Shown piece after piece: positions 27,201 through 41,580 of a stretch of DNA of 64,000 bases (position 1 is its first letter; every line of letters starts with the position of its first letter). Origin of the DNA: Strigops habroptila. Taxonomy: Eukaryota; Chordata; Aves; Psittaciformes; Psittacidae. The stretch lies in contig NC_044278.2 of NCBI RefSeq assembly GCF_004027225.2, positions 56,537,743-56,601,742 of the forward strand, read 5' to 3'. The translations under genes and the position numbers were made by a program. The notes beneath the pieces are model-generated. The model saw only the letters and a list, made by a program, of their open reading frames with translations, was not told the origin of the DNA and searched no databases.

Positions 27201-27379
27201 CAGGCAAACTAGTTTTCAACTCACCTGCTGATACGAGCTTCTTATCTCGAAGAGTCTGATTGAGTCTTCTAAAGCAACACAAAAATGGGCATAGCTGTAC
27301 TCTCCCTGGGGCTCCTTATCTCACTAATATAGCCCTCAGGCTATCACCCATCTGAAATGAGTGGGAATAGTACACTATT

Positions 27380-27423
27380 ATAGAATCATAGAATAGTTAG
27401 GGTTGGAAAGGACCTTAAGATTA
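27380..27423 (-). mobile_element. CR1 LINE, 3'-terminal scrap
   Basis: TAGAATCATAGAATAGTTAG then GGTTGGAAAGGACCTTAAGA is the reverse complement of the last 40-odd bases of CR1, equal in layout to the start of the copy at 62442. It is a very short 5'-truncated insertion. Confidence 0.8.
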
Positions 27424-30400
27424 TAAACAAGTAGATGTGAACTCATCAGCATACTCACTGTTGTTTAGACTGTAAGTGCTTTAACAGGGTAGAATCAGGC
27501 CACAAGAACAGTGAATGTCTCTGTAGCGTCTTTCGGGGGTCATCCCTTGTGTCTTTCTTTTTTGAAGTATTTTGAGAAAGTTCACAAGGCTAGGAAAAAT
27601 GGCTCGAAAATTCCAGATACGCACATGTTAAAACAGCAGATTAGTGCTCCATCCCACACATGTTGCCAAAATTAGATTTCCCCAAGGGAAAAGAGAGTTA
27701 AAAAAAATAACCAAACAAGCAAAAGAAAACACAGTTTTTTCCTTATGCACTCCCGCAATATTAAATTAAAGCTATCTTTTTTATTTTTACAGTTTAGCTG
27801 AAGATCTTAGGGAAACAAGTCTTGTAAGAAGATGTGTTTGTCAGTGCAAAATGCAAGCATGTCACACCCTGTGAAGACCTTTGAGTTCACACACTGAATG
27901 TTCAATACATTTCTTTGATGAGGTTTGAGTCACTATGAAGAGCTCTACACCTATATTGTATCTTTTTTTGGATAGTACAGTGTTCAGAAATGACTTGTGT
28001 GGAAACTGTGGACGTGTCTAGTTAAAGAGGAAGCAACAACTGTCTCTCTAACAGAGAATCAAATGCCTGGTGCAGAATGGTCTGGTGCAGAGCAGGGCCC
28101 AAGCCACTGTTGTGGCAAACTCTTGTGCGAGCTAAAACTCCTTAAAGGAAGGCTCAGAACAATTTTTCACTCTACTGTTTTACCATGGCATTTAGTTAGC
28201 AGTCTCACATCAGGATGTATGGGGAAAAAAAACCTCAAGAATGATGGTTCACTTCCTCCTTGGTCAACTTTGAGCAAGGTTGCCGTCTCTTTCTAGTTTC
28301 CATTGTGCAGGTGTTCAGACCACAAGTTTGACTGTTGAGAAAGCTTCATTAGAGGGACAAAAAATTTGAACATCTGTAAGAGAAAATTTTGGATATCTTA
28401 ATCCAAGCAATGGGGCGGTGGGGAACGACAAACAAAAAGTCCATTTCTGAAAAGTGCTGAATACTTGACTTTTACCATTGGCATTGGCTGTTTGGTTTTG
28501 TGTTTTAATATAGGTTAAAGGGGCTAAATTGATGAATCTAAGTTTGAATGTCTAGGTCGTGAAGGACCTCCCATGCCTAGGGTAATCCTTCCAGCACCAG
28601 TGGAACAGTGGTAGATCCATGTAAGAAAACGTATTATGCCAGTGCTTGTGCTGCATCTGCCCTCTAGAGAGGCAGGACATTTCATTCTTTATATTGATAG
28701 TTGAGCATCTCTCCGTTCTGCTGTTTCTATGAAAAAGCGTTAGAAAACAAGAGAGCATTCCAGGTCCATAGAGAAAATAAAATGCTATACTGCTTTCTAG
28801 TGACAGAAAAGTAAACATTTACATTTAAAACAGGAAGAGAATTTCCAATTTTTTTTTTTTTTTTTTACTTTTCTCATCTCCTAGCCTAATTCAGTTTTAC
28901 TGAACAAAAGTTTATTTCTGGAACTGTTTATTCCTTAGGCATACATCGGCCTGCCTGTCATCTGGGAACAGGAAATATCTGGAATATCTGTTTTTAGAAA
29001 TTAGATTTTGTAATATAACATTGAGAACTCTTGATTTTAGGGCCAGGATTTTTGAGCTGGAAATACATCATGCTGCACTTGTCTCTCATACCACAACCCC
29101 AGTTGGCAGTATCAGTGGTTTGGAAAGGATGGAAAGGCCTTCTTTTCCAGAGCAGGAGGGTACACAGTATTAAGCCATGTGTAACCCCAGCTGTGATGGT
29201 TTGGTCTCACTTTCTTCTGGAAGCACTGAGGTAGAGAAGGGGTCTGCTGTTCTGCCAATAAAGGCAGAGCAGCAAAATGAGGAACTCCTGTATTTGTCTC
29301 AACATCAGGGATGTGAACCCTCATCCCACTTCTGTTTTCTCCACCTGCTACCCTCCAAGTCTTCTACACATTTTAGTACTAATAAGGACATGAAGGACAG
29401 TAGAAATTTGCATTAAAACATTCTTACATGGGAAGTGGCTGGCCTTATCTATGTCTCAAAATTGTTATTTCAGTAAACGCATGAAAATTTCCATTAATGC
29501 GGTTATATTCAGGTTCATACGTCTGATGGTCAGACACTTTACATATGTGTATGTGCCTGTGAGAGAGAAAGCTATGATTGTCCTGTAGGTACGAGACTGG
29601 AGAAGAAACTGTTCTCCACACGGAGCCATAGTGCTTGTACTTCCATTTGGGTTTGAATTAAAAACATCAGTAGTACATGGAGATTTATAGACAGTAGTTC
29701 TAATACACTAATTCAGCTTTCTTAATGATACAGCAATGGACTGGTTTACATCAAAGCAGGGAACACAGCCTTTTGGCTTCTAAGAGAAAGAGAATTAGAT
29801 GTTTAACATACAGCATGGTTAGAAAGTGCGTATAAGTTGTCATAAGCATTTACTAGCCCCTCCCTAACTTTTCCAAGCCTGTTTTCTTATTATATTTTTG
29901 GCCTGACTTGATTAAATACCAGATTCAAGCCATACCTCAGATGGCTGAGGATATGTATATACCTGTACAGCAATGTGGCCTGTATGGCTGAGATCACAGG
30001 GATCTGACTTACAGGCAGATCCTGCTGCAGTGTAACAGGAAGGAATAAACAAAAAAGCAACAAACAAAGAAACAAAAGGCAATGGAGTATCTCCTGGTGC
30101 TGCCCTGGAAGCTGTGTTGGTGATCTTTGATTCAGGTAGGTAACTGATAATGGCATGGAAGAGACCTCAATCCCTACACAGCAATACGTGTTCATCCTCC
30201 TCTGCTCATTTCCCAGCTCTGCTGCCCAGTTTTAGAGCTGGCAATGCCATTTTGAATTTCTTTTCACAAGATCTATACAATCAGCTGATGTCTGGAAAAA
30301 ATCACCCTGGAATTCCTTGAGTTTTTGAAAAGGTGTTTTTCACTTTGCTACTGGAGTCTTTAGCATGTTGATTGAAATTTAACTTGTTCAGTTACTCAGT

Positions 30401-33400
30401 AAATTAGGTAGTAGATAAGAATAGACAGACTGGAAAGTGAAGCTCTTAGCCAAAGTGTTCAGCAGCCATCCCAAAATCCCCCATGTGCCATGCATGGCAA
30501 CCACAACCATGCCACCCTTAGACTGACTCTTAATCTTCACATCTGCCTTTCCACCCTCTCCACAGGGCTACGAGGGGAAATACAGAAACATCTGGGGTTA
30601 AGCATAGAAAGTGCACTCTGAGAGCTGTGTTTGCCTCAGGAGCATTATTAAGGCAGGCAGGTGATGGTGAATGTTGATACAAGATACAATTCCAAGCAAA
30701 GATGGCATGCCAGTGTCCAGCTTGGGGAATTTTTACTTGGTCATATAGCCTTCTCACACTGGCAATGCTTATGGAAAGGCTGACAGATCTATGGTATTGC
30801 TTATACGAATGCTTCCCTGTAATATCTGGGATAAAAAGTGTCTTTTCATTAGGACTGCTTCTTTCCTACTGTGGCAGGGGCTGGAGTTTCTTGGGTGGTT
30901 GCTGTATGTAACAGGTTTCCCTCACATCCTAGAAACATTTCTTAAGCATAATGCCTTGCAAGGTAAAGCTGCTTTTATCCAGATTCTCTGTCTTCGGGTT
31001 GAGATGTGCTCACCAAGCTTTGGTGTGTTTAACTGCGTCCTGACATTACAGCTGCTACTGTTAGGTTTTACCATTCATAAGGAAACCCCTTCATTACCAG
31101 CCACTCTCTCTTCTGTCAGGACTCTTATGTTCTGGTTTTCATTTGTGGAATGATGCAAGAGTGGTGCTTGGCATTTCCCTCTTCTGGTTGAAATGTCTTA
31201 GTCCTTCCCATTCCCATTTCTTCTGGCAGAACTTCATCCCACAGGAAGGCAGACTGGCCAGCAGCCCAGGCTAGAGCAGGAGTAGGCCAAGGTATATTCA
31301 GAAGCTGACCTGAGCTATTGTGCTACTGAATCAAAATGACTGTGCAATGTTTTTGCCACTAATCAAGTGAAGTTTTCTTCCAGCAGTTATGAAATGAAGC
31401 AGAAATATTGCTGGAAATCTCTCCAGAAAAGGGAAAGTACTGGAAAGCGGAGACAGTTCCATCCCACCAAGTGTATGTGAACACGAAGTGAAGAGCCTGG
31501 AGAGGAGCAGTGCGGGTTGCACACAGAGTTTTGCAAGCCCTTGAGAGACTTGGGTTTGCAGTGTAGTTGAAGCCTTGAGCTGATGCTGAGGTTGGTTATT
31601 ACAGACTATGAACCCACTCATTTGTTTCAGTGGCTGGCTTTTGAAACAGGCAGATACTACTTTCTTAATTGTCAAGGTCTGGGTCCATATTTCGACCTTG
31701 ACATATTCTGTTCCCTTGCCATTCTTCAATGCTGCTATAGTCCATGAATAAATTCATTCACACCACTGTAATTTTCAGTGCATTGCTAAGGATGGCCATA
31801 ATTCCTAGGGGGTACAATAGAACTTGCATGTGTATATTTTCAGCTTTGTTGACTTTTTTTGGGTTTTTGTACTTTTGTTATTGACTAACAGCAGTTTCTT
31901 CAGCTGGTTGTCATAGAATTACTGAGGTCTTCCTAGGCCTTGCAAGCAACACATTTTTCCTGCAGTCTGGATATTGCGTTCTTCCCTCATATTATTTTCT
32001 ACGAAGGGGAAAACTTTTACGTAGGTCAGCCAGAGGAGGATCAGCCCCCTAACATGTATTTGGCTTGCTCAGCTCTTCCAGTGTTTCTGAATGCTGAATA
32101 TCTCTGTTCCATTTAAACAAACAGTACTGGAAAAAAAATCCAATTACAGTAGTAGTCGTCAGTGTAGAAAACAAAGCTATTAAATTCTGATGCACGGCTG
32201 AATCTCTTTAGTTCCTAAATAGCATAGATCAAACTGTTTCTTCCTTTTTTGTGAATTAGTGGCACAGAGAAATTCTGGCAAAGAGACTAATGCATTTTAG
32301 GCATTCAAACATTTCCCTCTTAGTATATGAACAGTCTGCATGCTTTGGATACATAAAATCAGTATGTAATTCCAATTGCACATTAATAAAAGGTCATATT
32401 AATTTTATATGGTAAATGCAGAGTACTGCTACATAAAGCAATGACAGGATGGACTGATGCATTAGGAGGATGCATTCTTAGTGCACTTAAATGCTTTTAT
32501 ACTCGAGAGCTATTCTTCTAGCTGAGGCAGATTTTGCCTATTAAATATTTCCTTCAAGTTGTCCCCATGATTCCATTTCTCCCTTTTTGTTTCCTCCAGC
32601 CATACATGCCAAAACAAATCCCAGAACCCTCATCCAGCAATTGTACTGCAGGGAGAACTCTGGATAAGATCCCCAGTATAGCCAGTAAACACAGTGTGAT
32701 AAGTGGGTAACTGTCATTGCCACCCAAGGGCATCGTGGAGTACTCATGCTGTCCTATTGGAAGGAAGGACTGAACTCAGGTTTCTGCAGCACTAAAGTAG
32801 GGCACATGAGTAAAGGAAAACATTTTAATAACTGCATTATTTATGTCACTAGCAGGCCATTAAATCTCCCATACAAAATGCATTTAATGAAGGGAAATAT
32901 GTTGTTTGAACACTATGTAATTGTCAGACTAACTCATCTGGCAGAGCAGCATGCTTTGCTTCTTGAGCTATGACAGTTTCATGAAGTTGCCAGCAGAGTC
33001 AGAAAGGTTGGCATTTCACTATAGACATTCAGAATGATCTTACAGCTGAAGCTCCAAAGTTGTATTGGAGAGAGCTAAATTCAGTCTCCCGTTTTTTTTT
33101 TGTGACAGCTCCTTCATCCGTCTACCTGTTGGTTTCACACTCTGCAGGCGCATTGTAACCCTTTTTTTCCCCTCAACACTTTGCGTCAGCTTACATCCTA
33201 AAGGTATAAGTTTTTCAGAGGGTGATAAAAAAATCTTTCCATTATGCTTTTTTCTCCTGTGTACATTTGTGCTTCCCCCAGAAACACAGCCCATTTATTG
33301 CAGTCCTAAGTTATTGTTTTAAATGAAACTCTTCATCACGTTTAATACATGGAGCATTGTTAAAGCCTAGTCACAAAACCCTTTACATCTGCAATTTAAC

Positions 33401-34462
33401 TTTAATTTGAAGGAATCAATATTTAGCAGGGTTTTGCAATCTGACTGGATCTGCTTACATAAGGAAAACAAGCCTTTCCATTGCTGTATTTAGAGTAACA
33501 ATGAATTTCCCTAAGTTTTAAGAAATTGGAATAAATAGAATTTATGGATAGGATGCTAAACATTTTCCTAGCAAGAAGACTCCTGAAGAAATGAAGTATG
33601 TTCTGTGGCATCCCTGAGTACACAAAATGCCTAATTTAAGTATTACTGTGTGCCCTTTTGGCAAGTTTCAATCTTTCAGAAATACCTATGAGTTCCTAAA
33701 AAGTCAGCAGTTTTTTTCAGAGGAAGGCAGTGAACTAAGGCTATTTTGGCAAAATCAAAATGTGAAGTCAGGTATTTGAGGAAAGTCAGTTTCTTACTGA
33801 ATGAAATCCCATCCTTTTTTTCCTCTTCTTTTTTTCCTTTTTTTTTTTTTGATATGACGTGATATGACAGAAGAAGAGTGAAGCAAGAAGTGGTCTTCAC
33901 TCCTCTGATGTATTTTGTGCATCATTTCATGCATGCAGGAAGACCTGTTTTTAAAATTATATCGGTAAGAAAGAATTCTTACCACTAGAGTGAAGAGGGT
34001 AATATTTAGTCACTGAAGGCTTCTGAATGCTGGCTACGAGCAACCCCCATGTGGGGGCATACCTGAATGTTTCTATGCATGTATTTCTTTATATTGATAT
34101 TTCTGAAATTCTCAAACCGTATGGGAAGAAATGGCTCAAACCTCTGTTTCACATCTTTCAAGACCTTGTTATGACTTACTCACAGAAAATTGTGTGCTGT
34201 GGTGATCCTGGTGTCTTGCTGGGCCATGCAGCACTGGGCAAAGCATGCCACCAGTTTTACTTTCTCATTCCCTGTGTGCAGGCCTGTTCTCTAAGTAGGA
34301 AGTAAGACACTGAAAATCAGGCACATCAGGTAACTGCTGCACAAAGGTTTTTTTCATCTTTTTTTCTGTGTTTTCACAGTGATGAAGAAATTCACTGTGA
34401 GAGAAGAATTAAAGATAGTGGTGGAGAATTTTTTATTTTCATGGACTTTTATCCAGAAAACA

Positions 34463-34482
34463 GCACAAATCATGATTTGTGC
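34463..34482. repeat. Perfect 20-bp palindrome
   Basis: GCACAAATCATGATTTGTGC reads the same on both strands with no spacer and no mismatch, and pairing stops exactly at both ends. It lies deep in an intron, far from splice sites. It could form a small cruciform or bind a dimeric protein; no known site is claimed. Confidence 0.9.
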
Positions 34483-37400
34483 CCTGTAACACTTTTGGCT
34501 TTAACTTCTGTCTAGCTGCAGCTTCTCTTATCTGTTAATACATGAGAACATCATCACGGTTTATGTTTCATTTGCTGCTAAAGTGTGGGCATCAGCATAA
34601 AAAGGAACAAAACTTTAATCATTGTGAAATGTTATGTTACCTTTGTGCTTCTTTGTAACCACTGAAAGCAGTTGCACCAGGGTGTTTAACTTACTTGTTC
34701 ATTCATTTACCAAAAGGCATTTTCACAGCAAAACAGTCATCAGCTGTAACATACAGTGTATATCTACCCTTCCATTTCATAGGGAAGAGATGGAGCTATT
34801 TGATTTATTAATAAAACAAAGAGCTTTTGCCATAAATCAGAATTCAGCAGATAGGCTTTGTTTCCTTACGTAAACTACTATTTTAATTGGATTTTCTCTC
34901 CTCCCAGTTATTATCTGGTTAAAGATCTTAATCACGTATTTCAAGTTAATTGTAACAGAACACAAATACACAGGCAGTTAGATTTAATGATAAAGGACTT
35001 TTAGTTCCAAAACTGAGTCATAAATGAAAAGAATCCAAAAAAGGAGGGAGAAAGACTATGTTGCATGATAGCGATGGGAAAGTCAGGTAGGTTCAGTCCT
35101 CTCTGATCTTGACAAGATCTTTCTTTTCTGTGAAGACTTTAGTTCTAGATTCTCAGTAGTTTTTTTCTTCTTATTTGTAAAGTTGCTGGCTTTACTGGCA
35201 GGCTTTCTTAGCAGAAAGGGAATTCAGTCTGCAAACTTCCAATTACTCTGGAAGTTAATATGTCTGTACAGCACTGAAACCATGCTCTCTCTGCTGAGTT
35301 CAGCAGCCGCAGAAAGCCCGTATTTGATTACGTTGGGTTTTATTATTAGGTGTCTCCAGGATTCCCTCAGGGGTATTCATCAAAGATGTTCAGATTTCTT
35401 CCTTTTCTTTTTTAAGACCACTGAATGAAAATTTGTACTAAATAAACTGTTTTATATATAGTATAATAGAAAGACAAGAAATGTTTCCCTTTCCAGTCTT
35501 TTCCCTTCAATTTACAAATGCAATTTAAGCTACAGTGGTGACTGTTCTGTAACACAAGCCTTAGGCAGACAGACAGTATCTTATTGAAACACCTTGAACA
35601 ATGTAGATTATTTTTCCTGTACTCTTTTTTCCTTTTTTCCTGCCAAGGAACATACCAGGGCAAGGAAGGAAAACATGATGTTCTGGGGCAGCAGATCAGG
35701 TGTTACATAGGCAGCACAGGCTCTCCCAGCACAAGAAGATTTGGAGTGACTTGGGAGAACTTCACCTTCTCCAACAAGCTCCAAGCCAGCTGCCAGGTAG
35801 CACTGGATGCTAGTGTAGTGTCTCTGTAACGTGAGCCTCCGACTGCTGGAGGCAAGGATGCAGGCAGAGTGTGTACAGTTTAGGAGCTGTAGTAGCAGAT
35901 TTCACATGTCAAGGCCTGAAAGCTTCATGATGTCTGTTCTAGTCAGTGATTCTTTCCTTGTCACTGCTGATGTCTGTGCTTGTCTGAAGTGAGCAGCTGA
36001 AGAATGAGGGTCAAAGAGAGTAAACGTGTGGCTTTACAGTATCTGCCCCATTCTACAGCATAATGATGTTTTAGGGCCCTCTGTATAACTAGGTACTTCC
36101 GAGCATTCTCAGCATCAAATTTCAGACACATGGAGAATTTTTAGGTTGACCATGAGAAATATCTAATGACCTTAATTACCAACAGTATTTGGTGCTGTGA
36201 AGACCATGTGAATTTCTTGCTAAGTCTCAGGTATTTGACTGCCAACTTTGACATAATTTAGGATCCTGATTCTCAGCATAGCAATCTTCTTTGTCAGAGA
36301 TGTCCTTTGTTTTCACTCTTCCCCCTCCCTGCCTTGTTTACAAGCTGAATTCTGCATGTAAATGTGATTCTTTCCTCCAGTGGGCTGTAGCAGTCTGTAA
36401 GTGACAGCCTATCTTCACAGTTCTCTTTATCATCTCTTGTTTCTTGAAAATACAGGAAAGATTTCCAAAAGTGTCAGGCATGGGTTGTTTGAATTGTCTC
36501 CTGTATACTGTAAGTCTATCTATCTTCCGGGTGTAACTGGTAGAAAAATGACAGAGGGCACTGATGATGATGCTGACATATCCTCTAGTTTGTTTTATTT
36601 AGAAACTAGTTGCTTTCAGATCTTCTGAATAGAGTCAATATCAAAAAAAGACACACCTGTTTCAGAGGAGCTGGCAATAAGATTGTGTCTGTCCTTTGGT
36701 TACTGATTCTCCATTAGCTGTTCCCATAGTGTGTTCTAAAAAGTAGTGGTTGGGGTCTACAACTGCTCAGCAAAACCATTATAAAATGTAACATTTGCAG
36801 TGTTATCATTGTGGAAAGCTTATATTATGGTAATTCATAATTGGTTCTTTCAAGTGGTGTGCAAAGCAATTTTCTAAAGGTGGTCCTCACTGGTGGAGGC
36901 AAACAGTCTTCTCAGCAGCACCAGGACTGACTATCTCTGATTTCATCGTGTAGTTTGTTTGGTCTGGCAAAGAAGGGAGAACCTTGATTTTTATTTGACA
37001 AAATCAAGTAATTATGCTGTGTGAGGATGTTTTTCCTCAGACACAACAACGTTCTAACTACAGGTAAACTTAAATAGTCAGCAGAAATACCAAATTCAGA
37101 CTAATGAGCTAGAGAATCAAAAGGTTTTTAAGTGTTAATTAGGAAAAAGTTATTCTGCTATATGTGTGTAATTTGCTGTAGTAAATTAATTCATCTTTGT
37201 TAGCATAAAGCAATTAAGAAGACTTCTAATATTTCAAAAGCTCACATTAGCTTTTTTATAATTGGCAGTATATTGACTTACATTGTCCTAGATTTCCAGT
37301 AGCTTCACTGAACATGGAGTATGTCAATACTATTGAATAGTTTGAGCCTTTCAAAATAAATTTCATTTTTCCACTCCAGACCAAAACTATGTGACTTCTG

Positions 37401-37570
37401 GGCTTGGCATCTTGAATCTAACACTTTTAGAAACTCACATTCTTCCACATGCAAATCAAAAAAGTCATACTTGTAAGGGAGATTTTGGAAGACATCTAAG
37501 GAATTTTGGCACCCAGGTCCCTTTGATTTTCAGTGCCAGTGATCAGTGTCATTCATTTGATTGCCTTTGG

Positions 37571-37585
37571 AAAAAAAAAAAAAAA
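37571..37585. repeat. Poly-A tract
   Basis: An uninterrupted run of 15 A about 95 bp before a splice acceptor. No retrogene body is seen upstream of it. Confidence 0.9.
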
Positions 37586-37680
37586 GGACTTTAATATATT
37601 ATGAAAGCTAGAAAATAAAGTGATTTTGGCTATAATTTGCAAGTCTTTGCCCTAAGTAATTAACACTTCTATTATTCCAG

Positions 37681-37766
37681 GACTCAGAATTTGACCCCTT
37701 GAAGTTCACCAGTGTCATTGAATGCGAGAAGCCAAACAATGACTTAAGTAGGTTTCGAGGTTACAT
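37681..37766 (+). CDS. ATP10A: ATP10A exon: actuator domain continuation
   Basis: An 86-bp exon. It starts in phase 0 directly after ATTATTCCAG and ends after two bases of a split codon, with donor GTGAGT at 37767. It encodes [20 protein letters not shown] followed by DLSRFRGY. The FxSxIECExPNNxL block, which follows the DGET segment in P4-ATPases, belongs to the actuator domain. The phase fits both neighbours: the previous exon ends on a whole codon, and the AT left at the end joins T of the next exon to give Ile. Confidence 0.95.
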
Positions 37767-39089
37767 GTGAGTATTTCATATAATATCATTCAGTATACAC
37801 TCCTTTTCTCTAATATAGAATAAAATAAATGCTGGTTTGTTTTGGGCTGTGTTCTGCAAGTTGCGTCATCATCACATCTAAATAGGGCTGCATATTTAAG
37901 GCTTTTTTAGAGGATCCTCACTTGAGAATAGAGCCTCACGTTTGCATTCCTTAGGATGGATTTAGTTGTCAGCTTTGATGAGTTTACACTCCAGAAATTA
38001 ATGCATGAAGCAGTGTAGTTACAGACATGCTTCCCCTTTTCTTCCCTCCATGGATCAAAAAAAGCCCATCTGGAAATGGGAGGAAATAGAAAACCGGTCT
38101 AAGAGAGCCAGCAAACAAACACAATCTTTTGCACAATGCTTTTATGAAGATGGGTCTGTTTGTTTGATGTTTCTTTTAATATGTGTCATTGAGGAAAATC
38201 AGAAAGTAAAACTGGTATTTCTGCAGCTATGGCAGAATTCCTTTCCTCTCATACAGACAAAGCAAAACAGTTGGCTCTCAAAGTGGGTTGCTTGTAGAAT
38301 CACCTATGGCCACTCGACTTAATTCTAAACAAACAGAACTGCATTAACAGGGTGCTCATCTCTGTCCAATCAATCAGTCCTGCTCAGAAGCAAATGTTTT
38401 AGTATGTGCAAAGCACTTTGCTTCTAGCATAGCCAGGACTGCAGTGTGTATGAATGCTGATAGTGGTGACTTAGGAGATGCACTTTTGCATGGCAGTTTT
38501 CTAAAGTGTGTAACTATGGAGAGTGAAAGCCTAGGGTATTTAACTTTTGTCTAAATTTTAATTGAGTTAAACAGACACTAATTCTGTTTAGAATACAGTG
38601 ATTTATCACCTATATTGATTAGGAGTGATAAGCAGTGTTGAATTGCGTAAATGGTACAAGGTAAATTGCTGGACATTGGGGAGTTTTTTATAGTGATGCT
38701 ATTTACCACCTCAGTTACTACTCTCAGATGTCACAGATTGTGTAGGATGTACTGTCAACTGGGTAAATCAGGACAGGTTTTTTGAAACTACATCAAGTTG
38801 TAGTGTGGGAAAATGTGTTCCTTTATTTAGCAGCACAAAGCCCTACAGTTCATGTAAAGATAAAAGTTTAGTATTAGACATTACTGCATGAGGGTGTGTA
38901 ACTGTCTACATTAATAGAGAGCCTACCCTACTGCAGAAATGACATTTCCAGATATGGAAATGGAAAGTTTGGCAGCTTTTCTAGCAAACTTCATGTGTGT
39001 GAATCTTAGTTTCCAAAATATTGAGCAGAGGTTGAATACTGTAGAAGATATGCATAAATTTGTCTTTTATTATATATTTACTTATGTAC

Positions 39090-39912
39090 TGGAGGGAAGG
39101 GATGCCATCTGGAATGACCTTGACAGGCTCAACAGGTGGGACAGTACTAACCTCATGAAGTTCAACATGGCCAAGTGCAAGGTGCTGCTCCTGGGTCAGC
39201 GCATTCCCAAGCACAACAGGCTAGGTGGAGAATGGATTGAGAGCAGCCCTGAGGAGAAGGACTTGGGGGTGTTGGCTGACAAGAAGCTCAGCATGAGCCA
39301 GCAGTGTGCGCTTGCAGCCCAGAAAGCCAACCATATCCTGGGATGCATAAGAAGCAGCGTGACCAGAAGGTTGAGGGAGGGGAATTCTGCCCCTCTACTC
39401 TGCTGCTCTCAAGAGACCCCACCTGCAGTACTGTGTTCAGCTCTGGGGCCACCAACACAAGAGGGACATGGACCTGTTGGAGCGGGTCCAGAAGAGGGCC
39501 ACAAAAATGGTCAGAGGGCTGGAGCACCTCTCCTATGATGACAGGCTGGGAGAGTTGGGCTTTTTCAGCCTGGAAAAGACAAGGCTCAGGGGAGGCCTTG
39601 TAGCAGCGTTCCAATACCTAAAGGGGGCCTACAAGAAAGCTGGAGAGGAACTTTTTAGAAGGGCATGTAGTCACAGGATGAGGGGGAGTGGCTTTAAACT
39701 GAAAGAGGGGAGATTTAGATTCAATATTCACTGTGAGAGTGGTGAGACACTGGCACAGGCTGCACAGAGAAGCTGTGGTTGCCCCATCCCTGGCAGTGTT
39801 CAAGACCAGGTCGAATGGGGCTTTGAGCAACCTGGTCTAGGGGAAGGTTGGAACTAGATGATCTTTAAGGTCCCTTCCAACTCAAACCATTCTGTGATGC
39901 TATGATTCTGAT
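39090..39912 (+). mobile_element. CR1 LINE, 5'-truncated copy with ORF2 3' end and 3' UTR
   Basis: About 820 bp. The start matches the CR1 ORF2 stretch that follows the catalytic motif (DLDRLNRWDSTNLMKFN at about 39118-39170), then DLGVLADKKLSMSQQC, then LERVQKRATKMVRGLEHLSY in another frame. A frameshift near 39380 and later stop/shift changes make it dead. It ends in the normal CR1 tail, GATGATCTTTAAGGTCCC through CTATGATTCTGAT. It lies in the same orientation as ATP10A. It is more diverged than the copies at 54361 and 62442. Confidence 0.92.
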
Positions 39913-41520
39913 AGTCCATGTAGGAAACTACTGTAGCTTATAAGTTGCAGAACCATTTGAATTATGTAGCAGAAAATGTGGTAACATCTTTTCGAAAACT
40001 GTTGTTCAATATTGATTCTATTTAGCCTTTGTTATATTTTAATGTTTCACAAATTATAAGAATGTATTTTGACACAGCAAAAAGCCAAGACATCGTTTTT
40101 GAATCTGGCAGAAAGCATCAGGTGATTTCCAGGTCTCATCAGTTATGCTGCAAGAGATCTACAACGAAAGGATCACAGGGCATTTGAAGTAGAATGCGGA
40201 CCAACCCCTCAACAAAAAACCTCTCAGTTTCCTAATTTATCATGGGAGAAGGCTTTTTCTTCCCCTCTTTTTAGATTTCCTTGATTAGTATCATGAAATC
40301 ATGGGTCTATTTCAAATCATACATTAGTAAGATGAATAGTAATTAGCACATCTGAATTGAAACATGTCATTACTGCGTCAAACTCAGATCTTAACTCTTG
40401 TTCAAAAATCTTACCAGTACTCACTGCTTGAAAGAAAGGTTCAGATAGCTCCCAGCCAATAACAGCTCAACTGAAATGTTCCTGAGATACTTTAATAGGA
40501 TGCTATGAAATAATAAACTTTCAAGAAATTCATATGTAAAAGGTATGCTGAGACACTAATTTTGAAGTTTGCTTGAAGTTCTGACCACATTTTAGGTTTC
40601 CAGATTTGATTAAAACTTTTTTTTTTTTCATTTGCAATATTTTTATGATTTTTTTATTATCATGTCTCCTTTTACCCTGGCCTGCCTGTGCTACATTGGT
40701 TACCTACTTCAGACTAACTTTGGAGAACAGAATTTTTACGTGTTTACCACACCACACACACACAAATATTTCTATTCCCTGAAAATTTGTCAGCACAGCC
40801 ATTAGAACCAAAGGAGCTCTTTATATTTCAAAATGCACTGAGATGAGCCTGGCCCTAACCTATGTCTGCAAGAGTGTAGAATGCACATTACTACATATGA
40901 ATGACTTCTTCAGTTATATTGGCACAATCTGTATTGAACACACTCTGGGTGTGCAGAGGGACAGGCAAACTACCAGTTCTATTCAGGTGCTTGCTTTAAT
41001 ACCATTTTGCAATTTCTGCAACCTCAGATATCCTCTTTTTTATTTCCCCTCTAAGAAGTCTTCTGTGTAAAAAGAATAGAATAAAAGCTAACATGCCCCC
41101 TGCCTATATGGGTCTAGCCAAATTATGTACAGTATGCATGGCATACTTTCAAAAATCCCATGCCAGGTTCCAAAAATAACAAAATCAGTTTTAAAAACCT
41201 GTTTCTTGCTTTTTGTGTGTATATGGGCAACGGAAAAGGAGGAGGAGGAGTTGACATTCTGGATTTTCAGCTTTTCTCTGAAAGTAAAGATTTTCTTATT
41301 AGACAAGAACACAAAACCTTATCTGATCATACCAAAATAAGTATAGTGAGGAACTGTTATAATAATAATACGAATACATGTGTGTATTTAGATTTCAAAG
41401 CTTGTCATAAGATAGCAAACCCAAATTAGTATAAAATCATGTTACAACTCTTTAAGGGAAAAAATGCATAAATCTATACAGTGATGTCTCTTTAATGTGT
41501 TATAGTGATACCACCTCTGC

Positions 41521-41580
41521 TGAGGAAAAAAAAAAAGGCAACACAAAAAAACCCCCAAAAAATAAAAAAACCAAACCCCC
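41521..41580. repeat. A-rich low-complexity patch with C runs
   Basis: A runs of up to 12 alternate with runs of up to five C. No tandem unit can be defined; simple low-complexity DNA. Confidence 0.75.

Larger units (their letters stand above)
21201..37680 (+). other. Intron, 16,480 bp
   Basis: GTAAGT donor; acceptor TATTCCAG. Mostly unique AT-rich sequence with no credible exon on either strand. It contains a 44-bp CR1 end (27380-27423), homopolymer tracts (T 28849-28866, T-rich 33820-33850, A 37571-37585) and a perfect 20-bp palindrome (34463-34482). The short open frames have no recognisable homology. Confidence 0.85.

Noticed and set aside
31331..31729. 132-codon minus-strand frame
   Set aside because: No recognisable domain, no splice context and ordinary intron composition; compatible with chance in 64 kb.
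38939..39538. 199-codon + strand frame starting with MTFPDMEMES
   Set aside because: The first about 50 codons are unique intron sequence; the rest is CR1 ORF2 that shifts frame near 39380. A chance fusion with no splice support.
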